The translations under genes and the position numbers were made by a program. Positions 1-5,852 of a DNA stretch of 6,458 nucleotides are shown in pieces (within the stretch, counting starts at the first letter, position 1; each line of letters starts with the position of its first letter). Source of the DNA: Elusimicrobiota bacterium (GTDB lineage Bacteria > CG03 > SLGR01 > PWQF01); contig PWQF01000261.1 in assembly GCA_003556865.1 (NCBI GenBank), forward strand, positions 1 to 6,458. Direction: 5' to 3'. Below the pieces are notes generated by a model. The model was given only the letters and a program-made list of their open reading frames with translations, was not told where the DNA came from and made no database searches.

Positions 1-1
1 C

Positions 2-70
2 AACCAGGAAAAAATAGAAATGCCGGACCTTATATACCCGGGCCAGAGACTTATAATACCCAGGGATTGA
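2..70 (+). CDS. C-terminal end of a LysM-domain protein (partial)
   Basis: Only the last 22 codons and the TGA stop (68-70) are in the window; the gene begins to the left. The visible residues contain MPDLIYPGQRLIIP, which matches the closing part of a LysM peptidoglycan-binding repeat (typically DP-x-x-I-x-PGQ-x-L-x-IP), followed by Arg-Asp and the stop. A LysM module at the extreme C-terminus is common in secreted or envelope proteins that bind peptidoglycan, so an extracytoplasmic wall-associated product is inferred. What precedes the LysM cannot be seen. Confidence is limited by the short length, but the motif is a good match and the frame is unambiguous. It is separated from phoH by 82 bases and may or may not share its transcript. 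Confidence 0.6.
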   Translation, partial: NQEKIEMPDLIYPGQRLIIPRD

Positions 71-152
71 TATTCCCTTTAAACTCATTCTGCTGCCAGG
101 CTCTTTTCCTTAAAATAAAAATTACTTTTATGAATTCTATTTCTATTTAATA

Positions 153-1049
153 ATGAATAAAAAAAAGAGCATTAAGAAGAGCATAATTTTCAGCGGGCAG
201 GAAGAAGCGTTAAGGGCTTGCGGTCAGTTTGATTGCAGGCTTAAAGAGCTGGAGAAGAGAAACGGAGTTGTGATAAGGGCCAGGGGGGCTAAGGCTACTG
301 TCGAGGGGGAACCCGGGGAAGTGGAAAATACCATCGGAGAACTTAAAAAAATGAAATACGGGGGAGGGATAAGCGGGCTCAGCCTGGTAAATACCCCTAC
401 CGGAAAATCCATAACCCCTCTTACCCCGCGGCAGGAGGAGTATGTGGGGGCAATGATGGAAAAAGATTTGGTGGTTGCCATCGGCCCCGCCGGGACCGGC
501 AAAACTTTTCTGGCCTGCGCCCGGGCGGTAAAAGCTCTTGAAAACAGGGAGGTGGACCGGGTTGTGCTTACCCGTCCGGTGGTTGAGGCCGGGGAAAAAC
601 TGGGGTTTCTGCCCGGTGATTTACAGGAAAAAGTCAACCCTTATTTAAGACCCCTTTATGATGCCTTTTACACTATCCTGGGACCCAAGAAATTTAACCG
701 CTACAGGGATGAAAACATAATAGAGATAGTTCCGATTGCCTATATGAGGGGGCGGACGCTTGATGACGCAATGATAATCCTGGATGAGGCGCAGAATACT
801 TCATCCGGCCAGATGCAGATGTTTTTAACCCGGATGGGCTTTAATTCAAAAGCCGTGGTTACGGGGGATATTACCCAGGTGGATCTGGAAGAAAACAGGA
901 CCAGCGGCCTGATAGAAATACAGGAAGTCCTTAAGGAGGTGGAGGGGGTTGAATTTATATATTTTACCCGCTCGGATATAGTAAGGCACAAGCTGATAAA
1001 AAAAATAATAGATGCCTATCATAAATTTAAAGAAAGTAAAAACAGTTAA
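153..1049 (+). CDS. phoH: PhoH family ATPase
   Basis: 298 aa, close to the usual length of about 310-330. An N-terminal KH-like region (about residues 11-66) is followed by the GKSITPLTPRQ linker (84-94) and the PhoH ATPase core. Walker A is GPAGTGKT (111-118), followed by the family signature TRPVVEAGEKLGFLPGDLQE (140-159). Walker B is IILDEAQN (208-215) and sensor-like VVTGDITQVDL is at 235-245. All expected nucleotide-binding residues are present. PhoH proteins are cytoplasmic P-loop ATPases, helicase-like, linked to RNA metabolism, and commonly neighbours of ybeY, as here. The ATG at 153 is the first start in this frame and gives the expected N-terminus, but no Shine-Dalgarno sequence precedes it. 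The last codons overlap the next gene by 38 bases. The function is inferred from the family; the biochemical role of PhoH itself remains loosely defined. Confidence 0.95.
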   Translation: MNKKKSIKKSIIFSGQEEALRACGQFDCRLKELEKRNGVVIRARGAKATVEGEPGEVENTIGELKKMKYGGGISGLSLVNTPTGKSITPLTPRQEEYVGAMMEKDLVVAIGPAGTGKTFLACARAVKALENREVDRVVLTRPVVEAGEKLGFLPGDLQEKVNPYLRPLYDAFYTILGPKKFNRYRDENIIEIVPIAYMRGRTLDDAMIILDEAQNTSSGQMQMFLTRMGFNSKAVVTGDITQVDLEENRTSGLIEIQEVLKEVEGVEFIYFTRSDIVRHKLIKKIIDAYHKFKESKNS

Positions 1050-2439
1050 GCTCGGCCGCCCCAAATTTACCCTTGCCCTGATATTATGGGCTCTGGTGGC
1101 GGCTTCGGTTACGCTTTTTTACGGCAGCAGTTTCAGGGCGGCAGTCGGCGCAGGGGTCTTTTTTATGCTGCTCCTTTACCTGGGTTTTGAATTTTATAAA
1201 AACTTTTTACCCGGTTTTATAAAAAATTTCAGTCAGCTTATATTAACCGGACTTATCAGTGCTTTTTCTGTTGCACTGGTAATGCTGATAAGGGGGCTTC
1301 CCGCTATTCCCGCTTCGTCGGCCTATCTTTTTCCGGCCGCGGCCGCGGGTATTCTTTTGTCGGTACTTATCTCTCCTCATGCCGCTACCGCCGCAATGCT
1401 TTGCATAAGCCTTGTTGCCGCGGTACTGGGCGGGTATTCACTTAACTATTTTTTTGTATATCTTGCCGGCGGTATGACGGCGGTCTATTATGCCGGAAAT
1501 GTAAGGACCAGAAAAGATTTAAATACCTGCGGACTTTATCTTCTTATCGCTAATCTTGTTTCCATAATAGCTGTTGAGCTTATGAACCCGTCCGCCGGAG
1601 GTTCTATAGAGGTTCTGGGTATTAATCTTGCCTGGGGGGCTCTTAATGCCCTGGCTTCTGTTATAATTGCCGGAGGCTTTCTTCCCATACTGGAAAGCCT
1701 TTTTTCCATTACCACCAACATAAAGCTTCTGGAACTTGGAGATTTTAACAACCCTCTTTTAAAGAGACTTATGCTGGAAGCCCCCGGCACTTATCATCAC
1801 AGCCTTATGGTTGCAAACCTGGCAGAGACTGCCTGCGAGCAGATAGGGGCCAACCCCCTGGTGGCCAGGGTGGGGGCCTATTATCACGACATAGGCAAAT
1901 TAAGCAATCCCCAGTACTTTGTGGAAAATGAAGGAGGGCTGGACAGGAAGCATAAAAACCTTAAACCAAATATAAGCGCACTCATTTTAAAGAGACACGT
2001 AAAGGACGGGCTGGCCCTTGCCCGGGAGCATAACCTGGACAGTATAATAAAGGAAATGATAGGCCAGCACCACGGGACCTCGCTTATAAAATTTTTTTAT
2101 GATAAAGAACTAAACGGGGCGGAGGAAAAAGACAAAATAGAGAAAAAGCAGTTTAAGTATCCCGGGCCCCGCCCCCAGTCCAGGGAAGCGGGGGTTATAA
2201 TGCTTGCCGACTCGGTGGAGGCCGCCTGCCGGACCCTGGAGGAACCTACATATTCCAGAATTTCAGGCCTGGTAACAAAGGTCATCAATATGAAGTTTAC
2301 CGAACACCAGCTTAATGAATGCGACCTCACCATGGCCGGGCTGGAAAAAATACAGAAAGTATTTACTCTTGCTTTATCCGGCATTTATCATTCCCGGATA
2401 GAATACCCGGAGGATAAAGAAGAGATAGCTGTTGAGTAA
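1012..2439 (+). CDS. pgpH: Membrane HD-domain phosphodiesterase, PgpH/YqfF type, lacking the extracellular domain
   Basis: 475 aa against roughly 700 or more in the family. Seven or eight hydrophobic segments (about 19-37, 43-63, 74-93, 103-121, 123-142, 143-161, 172-190, 203-226) lead straight into a cytoplasmic HD domain. The metal-binding set is complete: LEAPGTYHHSLMVANLAE (255-272, His262/263), YHDIGK (291-296), His329 in RHVKDG, GQHHGT (351-356) and Asp400 in ADSVEAA. The block YPGPRPQSREA and the ending GIYHSRIEYP are also family hallmarks. Characterised PgpH proteins hydrolyse cyclic di-AMP to pApA, so that activity is inferred. The large extracellular 7TMR-HDED domain that normally follows the first helix is absent. 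ATG 1012 directly follows an in-frame TAG and is the only conventional start before the first helix, although it lies inside phoH (38-base overlap) without a clear ribosome site. It ends 8 bases into ybeY. Confidence 0.9.
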   Translation: MPIINLKKVKTVKLGRPKFTLALILWALVAASVTLFYGSSFRAAVGAGVFFMLLLYLGFEFYKNFLPGFIKNFSQLILTGLISAFSVALVMLIRGLPAIPASSAYLFPAAAAGILLSVLISPHAATAAMLCISLVAAVLGGYSLNYFFVYLAGGMTAVYYAGNVRTRKDLNTCGLYLLIANLVSIIAVELMNPSAGGSIEVLGINLAWGALNALASVIIAGGFLPILESLFSITTNIKLLELGDFNNPLLKRLMLEAPGTYHHSLMVANLAETACEQIGANPLVARVGAYYHDIGKLSNPQYFVENEGGLDRKHKNLKPNISALILKRHVKDGLALAREHNLDSIIKEMIGQHHGTSLIKFFYDKELNGAEEKDKIEKKQFKYPGPRPQSREAGVIMLADSVEAACRTLEEPTYSRISGLVTKVINMKFTEHQLNECDLTMAGLEKIQKVFTLALSGIYHSRIEYPEDKEEIAVE

Positions 2440-2881
2440 AAAAACGGCGGTAAACTTAAAGGGCCCCCTTTTTATCAGTAAAGATATGCTGGAGGAAATC
2501 GCTTCGCATATAAAAAATAATTTCTGGAACCACCCGGAAAAAATCGGGGGAGATTGTGAGGTGGATGTAGATATTGTAAGCAACAGGAGTATACGCAGTA
2601 TAAACCGCAGCTACCTGGGCAGGGACAGGTCAACCGATGTTATTGCCTTTTCCTTTAGCGAGGGGGTAAAAACTCCTGCCTGCGGAAAAAATATGCTGGG
2701 GCAGATCATAATTTCGGGTGAAAAAGCAAAAGAGAACGCTGATGCTTACAGTCATAGCCACAAAAGAGAACTTACTCTTCTGTTTATACACGGTATGCTT
2801 CATTTATGCGGATGGGAGGAAGGAAGAAAAATAAAAGCGGAAGAGCAGAAAATTTTAAACCGGTTTTATCCTTTAAAATGA
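2432..2881 (+). CDS. ybeY: YbeY-type rRNA maturation endoribonuclease, third metal ligand altered
   Basis: 149 aa, normal family length. The conserved STDVIAFSF block (67-75), GQIIISGEKAKENA (90-103) and the helix ending in HGMLHLCGW (120-128) identify YbeY, a single-domain cytoplasmic metalloprotein needed for 16S rRNA 3'-end maturation and ribosome quality control. The family metal motif is HGxLHLxGxxH; His120 and His124 are present, but the third ligand position (130) is Glu, within WEEGRK. The start is TTG 2432, overlapping the preceding stop by 8 bases; a weak GAAGAG lies 7 bases upstream (2419-2424). The next in-frame ATG (2486) would remove the first conserved strand, so TTG is preferred. 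The stop TGA overlaps the next ATG (ATGA). Family assignment is secure; full catalytic competence is less so because of the Glu. Confidence 0.93.
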   Translation: MSKKTAVNLKGPLFISKDMLEEIASHIKNNFWNHPEKIGGDCEVDVDIVSNRSIRSINRSYLGRDRSTDVIAFSFSEGVKTPACGKNMLGQIIISGEKAKENADAYSHSHKRELTLLFIHGMLHLCGWEEGRKIKAEEQKILNRFYPLK

Positions 2882-3447
2882 AGAAAAGTAAAGAATATTC
2901 CGGGCTTAAACAGAGTTTTTTTAACGCTTTCCGGGGCATTATATGGGCCCTCAGGGCAGAACGCAACCTTAAGATACATTTTATTATTGCCCTGATGATT
3001 CTTATATCTTCTTTTTTTCTTAATTTAAGCAGGATGGAAATAATAGCCCTGGTTATTGCTATTACCGGTGTGCTGGCGGCTGAAATGATAAATACGGCTT
3101 CGGAAAATATGACTGATCTTATAACCGAAGAACATCATCCCATGGCCAGGATAGTGAAAGATATTATGGCCGGGTCGGTTCTTATGGCCTCCCTGGGCGC
3201 GGCAGTTGTGGGATATCTTGTTTTTGTGCGCCCGGAAGTGCTGGGTGTATTTAAGGAATCAGTAGTTATGAAAAAGGTATCTCTTTTCCCGCCCCATATT
3301 GTTTTTGTGGCCCTTATAATTGTTTTCGGGGTTTCAGCGGCAATAAAGGTCCGGAGGGAAAATAATCTCACCCTGGTGGGAGGGATGCCAAGCATCCATA
3401 CCGCGCTTGCCTTTTCCATAGCCCTTATTTCATATTCTCTCTCATAA
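2878..3447 (+). CDS. dgkA: Undecaprenol/diacylglycerol kinase (DgkA family) with a PAP2-like tail cut by an in-frame stop
   Basis: 189 aa to the TAA at 3445-3447. Residues 1-118 are a DgkA-type integral membrane kinase with three helices: Glu28 in the AERN segment, and AAEMINTASENMTDL (67-81) carrying Glu69, Glu76 and Asp80, followed by RIVKDIMAGSVL (91-102). The wording resembles the Gram-positive undecaprenol kinases more than E. coli DgkA, so phosphorylation of undecaprenol to the wall lipid carrier is the likely reaction. Residues 139-189 begin a second, PAP2-like domain with a helix and GGMPSIHTA (168-176), corresponding to the PSGH motif, and stop there. The same frame continues beyond the TAA with the missing PAP2 part. 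ATG 2878 is chosen because it forms an ATGA overlap with ybeY; the frame is open further upstream (ATG 2806), but that lies inside ybeY and would add a non-homologous leader. Confidence 0.85.
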   Translation: MKKSKEYSGLKQSFFNAFRGIIWALRAERNLKIHFIIALMILISSFFLNLSRMEIIALVIAITGVLAAEMINTASENMTDLITEEHHPMARIVKDIMAGSVLMASLGAAVVGYLVFVRPEVLGVFKESVVMKKVSLFPPHIVFVALIIVFGVSAAIKVRRENNLTLVGGMPSIHTALAFSIALISYSLS

Positions 3448-3600
3448 AGCCTTTATGTCTTGGGCCTCTCTCTCTTCCTGGCCCTCCTGGTAGCCCAGGC
3501 CAGGGTTGTAGCTAAAATACACACATTGTGGGAAGTCTTTGCCGGCGCGGTAATAGGTTCCGGTTTAACTCTCCTTCTTCTTCACCTGATAATGCGGTGA
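3448..3600 (+). pseudogene. Detached C-terminal PAP2-like segment of the kinase-phosphatase fusion
   Basis: After the TAA at 3445-3447 the same reading frame runs for 50 more codons to a TGA at 3598-3600. It reads as a PAP2-superfamily C-terminus: a hydrophobic helix, then AQARVVAKIHTLWEVFAGAVIG, cited here by its key residues (Arg of QAR, His of KIH, Glu of WEV), which corresponds to the SR-x5-H-x3-D motif, then a final hydrophobic helix. No base needs to be inserted or removed to join it to the kinase frame; a single sense codon in place of TAA (AAA, CAA or GAA) would give one 240-residue fusion protein. Its stop overlaps the next gene's GTG by 4 bases, the usual pattern in this operon. It could be a nonsense mutant, a sequencing error, or the tail of a split protein restarted at a non-ATG codon such as TTG 3460. 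Confidence 0.75.
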
Positions 3601-4592
3601 CTTACGCGGCCCTAATACTACTTACATACCTTTCCGGGTTTTTTTCCTCTATTGAAACAGCCCTTTATTCTATGGGGGAGGCCAGGATAAGGGAATGGTC
3701 CTGCGGCCGTATGCCCCAGCTGAAATACTGGATAAACGAGCCTGCGGGAGTAGTTACGGGAATACTTGTGGGAAATAACCTGATAAACATAGCTTTTTCG
3801 GCTATTTTTACCCTTATTGTTGCTTCCCTGGCCCAGCAACGCCAGTTAAGCGGGGCCTGGCCCGAAATTCTCTCAATAACCGGGTCTTCAATAATAATTC
3901 TTACCTTTGGAGAAATAATTCCTAAAACTTTTGCAAACACCTATCCGGACAGGGTAGTTAAAGCCTATTACCGTATTTTTCTGAAATTCTACCGCCCTCT
4001 CAGGTCTTTTTCCGGGTTTCTTAACCGTATATCTTTTGCCCTGGTGGGGAATCTGAAATCCCGTAAAGAAAAATATATATCCCGGCGTGAAATTCAGATG
4101 GAAATAGAATCTGCCGGAAAAGAGGGACACCTGGAGATGGATTTTTCCCAGATGCTGGGAGGGGCTATACTGCTTTCCCAGAAAAGAGTGGGGGAAGTTA
4201 TGACCCCCCGGGAAAAAATTACAGCCATAAACCTTGAGCGCGGATATAAGCAGATAATTAACATACTGCTTAAAAGTAAATATTCAAGGGTCCCGGCTTA
4301 TACCGGGCGGCTTGATAAAGTTAAGGGCTTTATTTATATAAAGGACGTAATAGGCCAGCTTAACAGGGAGGGAAAAGCAGATTTTAAAAAAATACTTAGA
4401 AAACCAAAGGTTACCAGACAGAAGAAAAGCTGCCAGAGGCTTTTCCAGGAAATGAGAAAAGAGAGAATGCATGCCTGTGTAGTTAAAAGCAAAAACCGGG
4501 TGGTGGGTATAGTTACAATTGAAGATTTAATAGAAGAAGTTGTAGGGGAAATCTATGATGAATATGACCGTGGCGTGGAACTTAGCCTTTAA
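3597..4592 (+). CDS. CNNM/CorC-type CBS membrane protein, copy 1 (no CorC_HlyC domain)
   Basis: 331 aa with the GTG start at 3597. A DUF21/CNNM transmembrane domain (about 1-135) has helices near 2-24, 51-78 and 90-108. It carries the SSIETALYS motif (17-25) and GEIIPK (105-110), the acidic pair and Pro-Lys that typify this ion-transport fold. A CBS pair follows (about 197-255 and 262-320) with VMTPRE, SRVPAYTG and TIEDLIEEVVGEIYDEYD. The family is linked to Mg2+/Co2+ export or resistance; a Mg2+ role is inferred. The protein ends about 15 residues after the second CBS, so the usual C-terminal CorC_HlyC domain is absent. CBS2 has VVKSKNRVVG where relatives have VVDEYGxxxG. The frame is open back to ATG 3528, but that adds a polar, non-homologous leader; GTG 3597 forms a GTGA overlap and starts right at the first helix. 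Confidence 0.9.
   Translation: MTYAALILLTYLSGFFSSIETALYSMGEARIREWSCGRMPQLKYWINEPAGVVTGILVGNNLINIAFSAIFTLIVASLAQQRQLSGAWPEILSITGSSIIILTFGEIIPKTFANTYPDRVVKAYYRIFLKFYRPLRSFSGFLNRISFALVGNLKSRKEKYISRREIQMEIESAGKEGHLEMDFSQMLGGAILLSQKRVGEVMTPREKITAINLERGYKQIINILLKSKYSRVPAYTGRLDKVKGFIYIKDVIGQLNREGKADFKKILRKPKVTRQKKSCQRLFQEMRKERMHACVVKSKNRVVGIVTIEDLIEEVVGEIYDEYDRGVELSL
4544..4548 (+). promoter_or_regulatory. Probable ribosome-binding site for the second CorC gene
   Basis: AGGGG lies 6 bases before the ATG at 4555 and 9 before the ATG at 4558. It is one of the few recognisable Shine-Dalgarno-like sequences in this operon, and it supports starting the second CorC gene at 4555/4558 rather than at the later ATG 4564. 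It sits inside the codons for the VVGEIYDEYD segment of the first CorC gene, so a conserved protein motif and an initiation signal share the same bases. Confidence 0.5.
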
Positions 4593-5829
4593 AGCTTTAA
4601 TATTTTTTATTCTGCTCCTGTTTACCGTCTTTTTTGTGGCGGCTGAAACATCCCTTACTTATCTCAGGAAATCTCAGACCCGGCGCCTTATAAAGGAAAA
4701 AGGGATTCTAAAGCTCCAGGCCTGGCTGGATAGACCCAACCGGCTTCTTACCACTACCCTGGCCGGGACGGCTATGAGCGTAATAGGGGTTTCGGTTATG
4801 GGGACTTCCATGGCACTGGATATAAGCGCCGTTTTTGATATTCCCCCGGCGGCAGCAGCTTCTTTCAGCACTTTTATAATACTTATAATAGTCCTGGTAT
4901 TTTCGGAAATAGTTCCCAAGGCCTATGCGCGCCGTAATGCCAGGCGGGTTTCGGCCCGTATAATAGGCCCCCTCAGGATAATTGATTTTTTGCTTACCCC
5001 GATCATAAGTTTTTACACTTTTTTGTCGGATATGATAATAAAAGCAGTTCCCTCCCACTCTATGAAAAAGCATTCCCTTTTTGACCGTGAAGAGTTAAAG
5101 GGGCTTATAGATGTGGGAGTCAGGGAGGGGGAAATAGAGTCCGGCGAAAAAAAGATGCTGACCAGGATAATGGAGTTTTCCGGGACAGTAGTAAGGGAGA
5201 TAATGGTTCCCAGGGTTGCTCTGAGGGCGCTGGATATAAGCCTGGAAAAAAGGGAGTTGATAAAGAGGGCAATCGAAACAGGCCATTCCCGTATTCCGGT
5301 TTACAGCAGCTCTCCGGATAAGATAGAAGGGGTTCTTTATGTAAAAGATCTTTTAGGCTGCCTTGTTGAAAAAAAGGAATTCAGCATAAAACAGATATTA
5401 AGAAAAACTTACTTTGTTCCTGAAAGCAAACCTGCCGTCCAGCTTTTAAATGAGTTCAGGCAGGGAAGAGAACATATAGCTGTAGTGGTGGACGAATACG
5501 GAGTTACCGCAGGGATAATAACAATAGAGGATATAGTTGAAGAAATAACCGGTGAGATTTATGACGAATATGATAAAGGGAGCGATACCATAAAAAGCGC
5601 CGGGCGTAAAAGCTGGGAGATAAAGGCCATTGAGGACCTGGACAAAATTAATGACCGGCTTAAGATTAATCTTCCGGAAGATAAATATGATTCACTGGGA
5701 GGGTTTATCCTGGGCCGGCTGGGCCGGGTTCCGGCTCCCGGAGAAAGCATTAAATACGGCAGCTACGGAATTACTGTTCTTGATTCCACACCCAGCAGGA
5801 TTATCAGTGTCCGGCTGCAGCTGAATTAA
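4555..5829 (+). CDS. CNNM/CorC-type CBS membrane protein, copy 2 (full domain set)
   Basis: 424 aa, normal length for the hemolysin/CorC family. The DUF21 transmembrane domain (about 8-165) has helices near 10-33, 66-88, 98-120 and 140-160, with VAAETSLTYL (28-37) and the SEIVPK motif (117-122). The CBS pair spans about 213-270 and 275-335, with IMVPR, HSRIPVY, AVVVDEYGVTAG (309-320) and TIEDIVEEITGEIYDEYD. The C-terminal CorC_HlyC domain (about 352-422) has the pattern DLDKINDRLKINLP followed by DSLGGFILGRLGRVP and PGESI. Family members are inner-membrane proteins tied to Mg2+/Co2+ homeostasis; CBS domains in relatives sense adenine nucleotides. The start is ATG 4555 or the adjacent 4558, preceded by AGGGG, and overlaps copy 1 by 38 bases. 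The two copies are clearly paralogues, but too diverged to be a recent duplication. Confidence 0.93.
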   Translation: MMNMTVAWNLAFKALIFFILLLFTVFFVAAETSLTYLRKSQTRRLIKEKGILKLQAWLDRPNRLLTTTLAGTAMSVIGVSVMGTSMALDISAVFDIPPAAAASFSTFIILIIVLVFSEIVPKAYARRNARRVSARIIGPLRIIDFLLTPIISFYTFLSDMIIKAVPSHSMKKHSLFDREELKGLIDVGVREGEIESGEKKMLTRIMEFSGTVVREIMVPRVALRALDISLEKRELIKRAIETGHSRIPVYSSSPDKIEGVLYVKDLLGCLVEKKEFSIKQILRKTYFVPESKPAVQLLNEFRQGREHIAVVVDEYGVTAGIITIEDIVEEITGEIYDEYDKGSDTIKSAGRKSWEIKAIEDLDKINDRLKINLPEDKYDSLGGFILGRLGRVPAPGESIKYGSYGITVLDSTPSRIISVRLQLN

Positions 5830-5833
5830 AAGG

Positions 5834-5847
5834 GTAAAAGCTTTTAC
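5834..5847. terminator. Short perfect palindrome between convergent genes, possible weak terminator
   Basis: GTAAAAGCTTTTAC is a 14-base perfect palindrome located in the 23-base gap between the stop of the second CorC gene and the stop of the ankyrin gene. As RNA it could form a 5-base-pair stem with an AGCT loop on either strand, which fits a bidirectional stop for converging transcripts. The stem is AT-rich and there is no uninterrupted T-run after it in either direction, so intrinsic termination would be weak at best. The position is the main argument. Confidence 0.3.
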
Positions 5848-5852
5848 AGATA

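Noticed and set aside
71..152. Possible promoter or terminator in the gap before phoH
   Set aside because: The gap is AT-rich with TTGATA at 67-72, TAAAAT at 111-116 and an all-AT inverted repeat ATAAAA/TTTTAT (115-131), but no -35/-10 pair has acceptable spacing and there is no GC-containing hairpin with a T-run.
224..637. Long antisense open frame opposite phoH, and similar ones opposite the CorC genes (for example 4708-5073 minus)
   Set aside because: Low-complexity Ser/Thr/Pro-rich or Tyr/Gly-rich translations without recognisable domains, lying opposite strongly conserved genes; typical shadow frames.
2806..2877. Longer N-terminus for the kinase from ATG 2806
   Set aside because: The extra 24 residues are the shifted reading of ybeY's end and do not resemble DgkA proteins; the ATGA overlap at 2878 is the natural start.
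3440..3460. Programmed frameshift joining the two halves of the kinase-phosphatase fusion
   Set aside because: Both halves are in the same frame; only the TAA separates them and there is no slippery heptamer, so no frameshift is needed.
3528..3596. Longer N-terminus for the first CorC copy from ATG 3528
   Set aside because: The added 23 residues are polar and Arg/Ser-rich, do not match the family, and overlap the PAP2-coding frame; GTG 3597 with a GTGA overlap begins at the first membrane helix.
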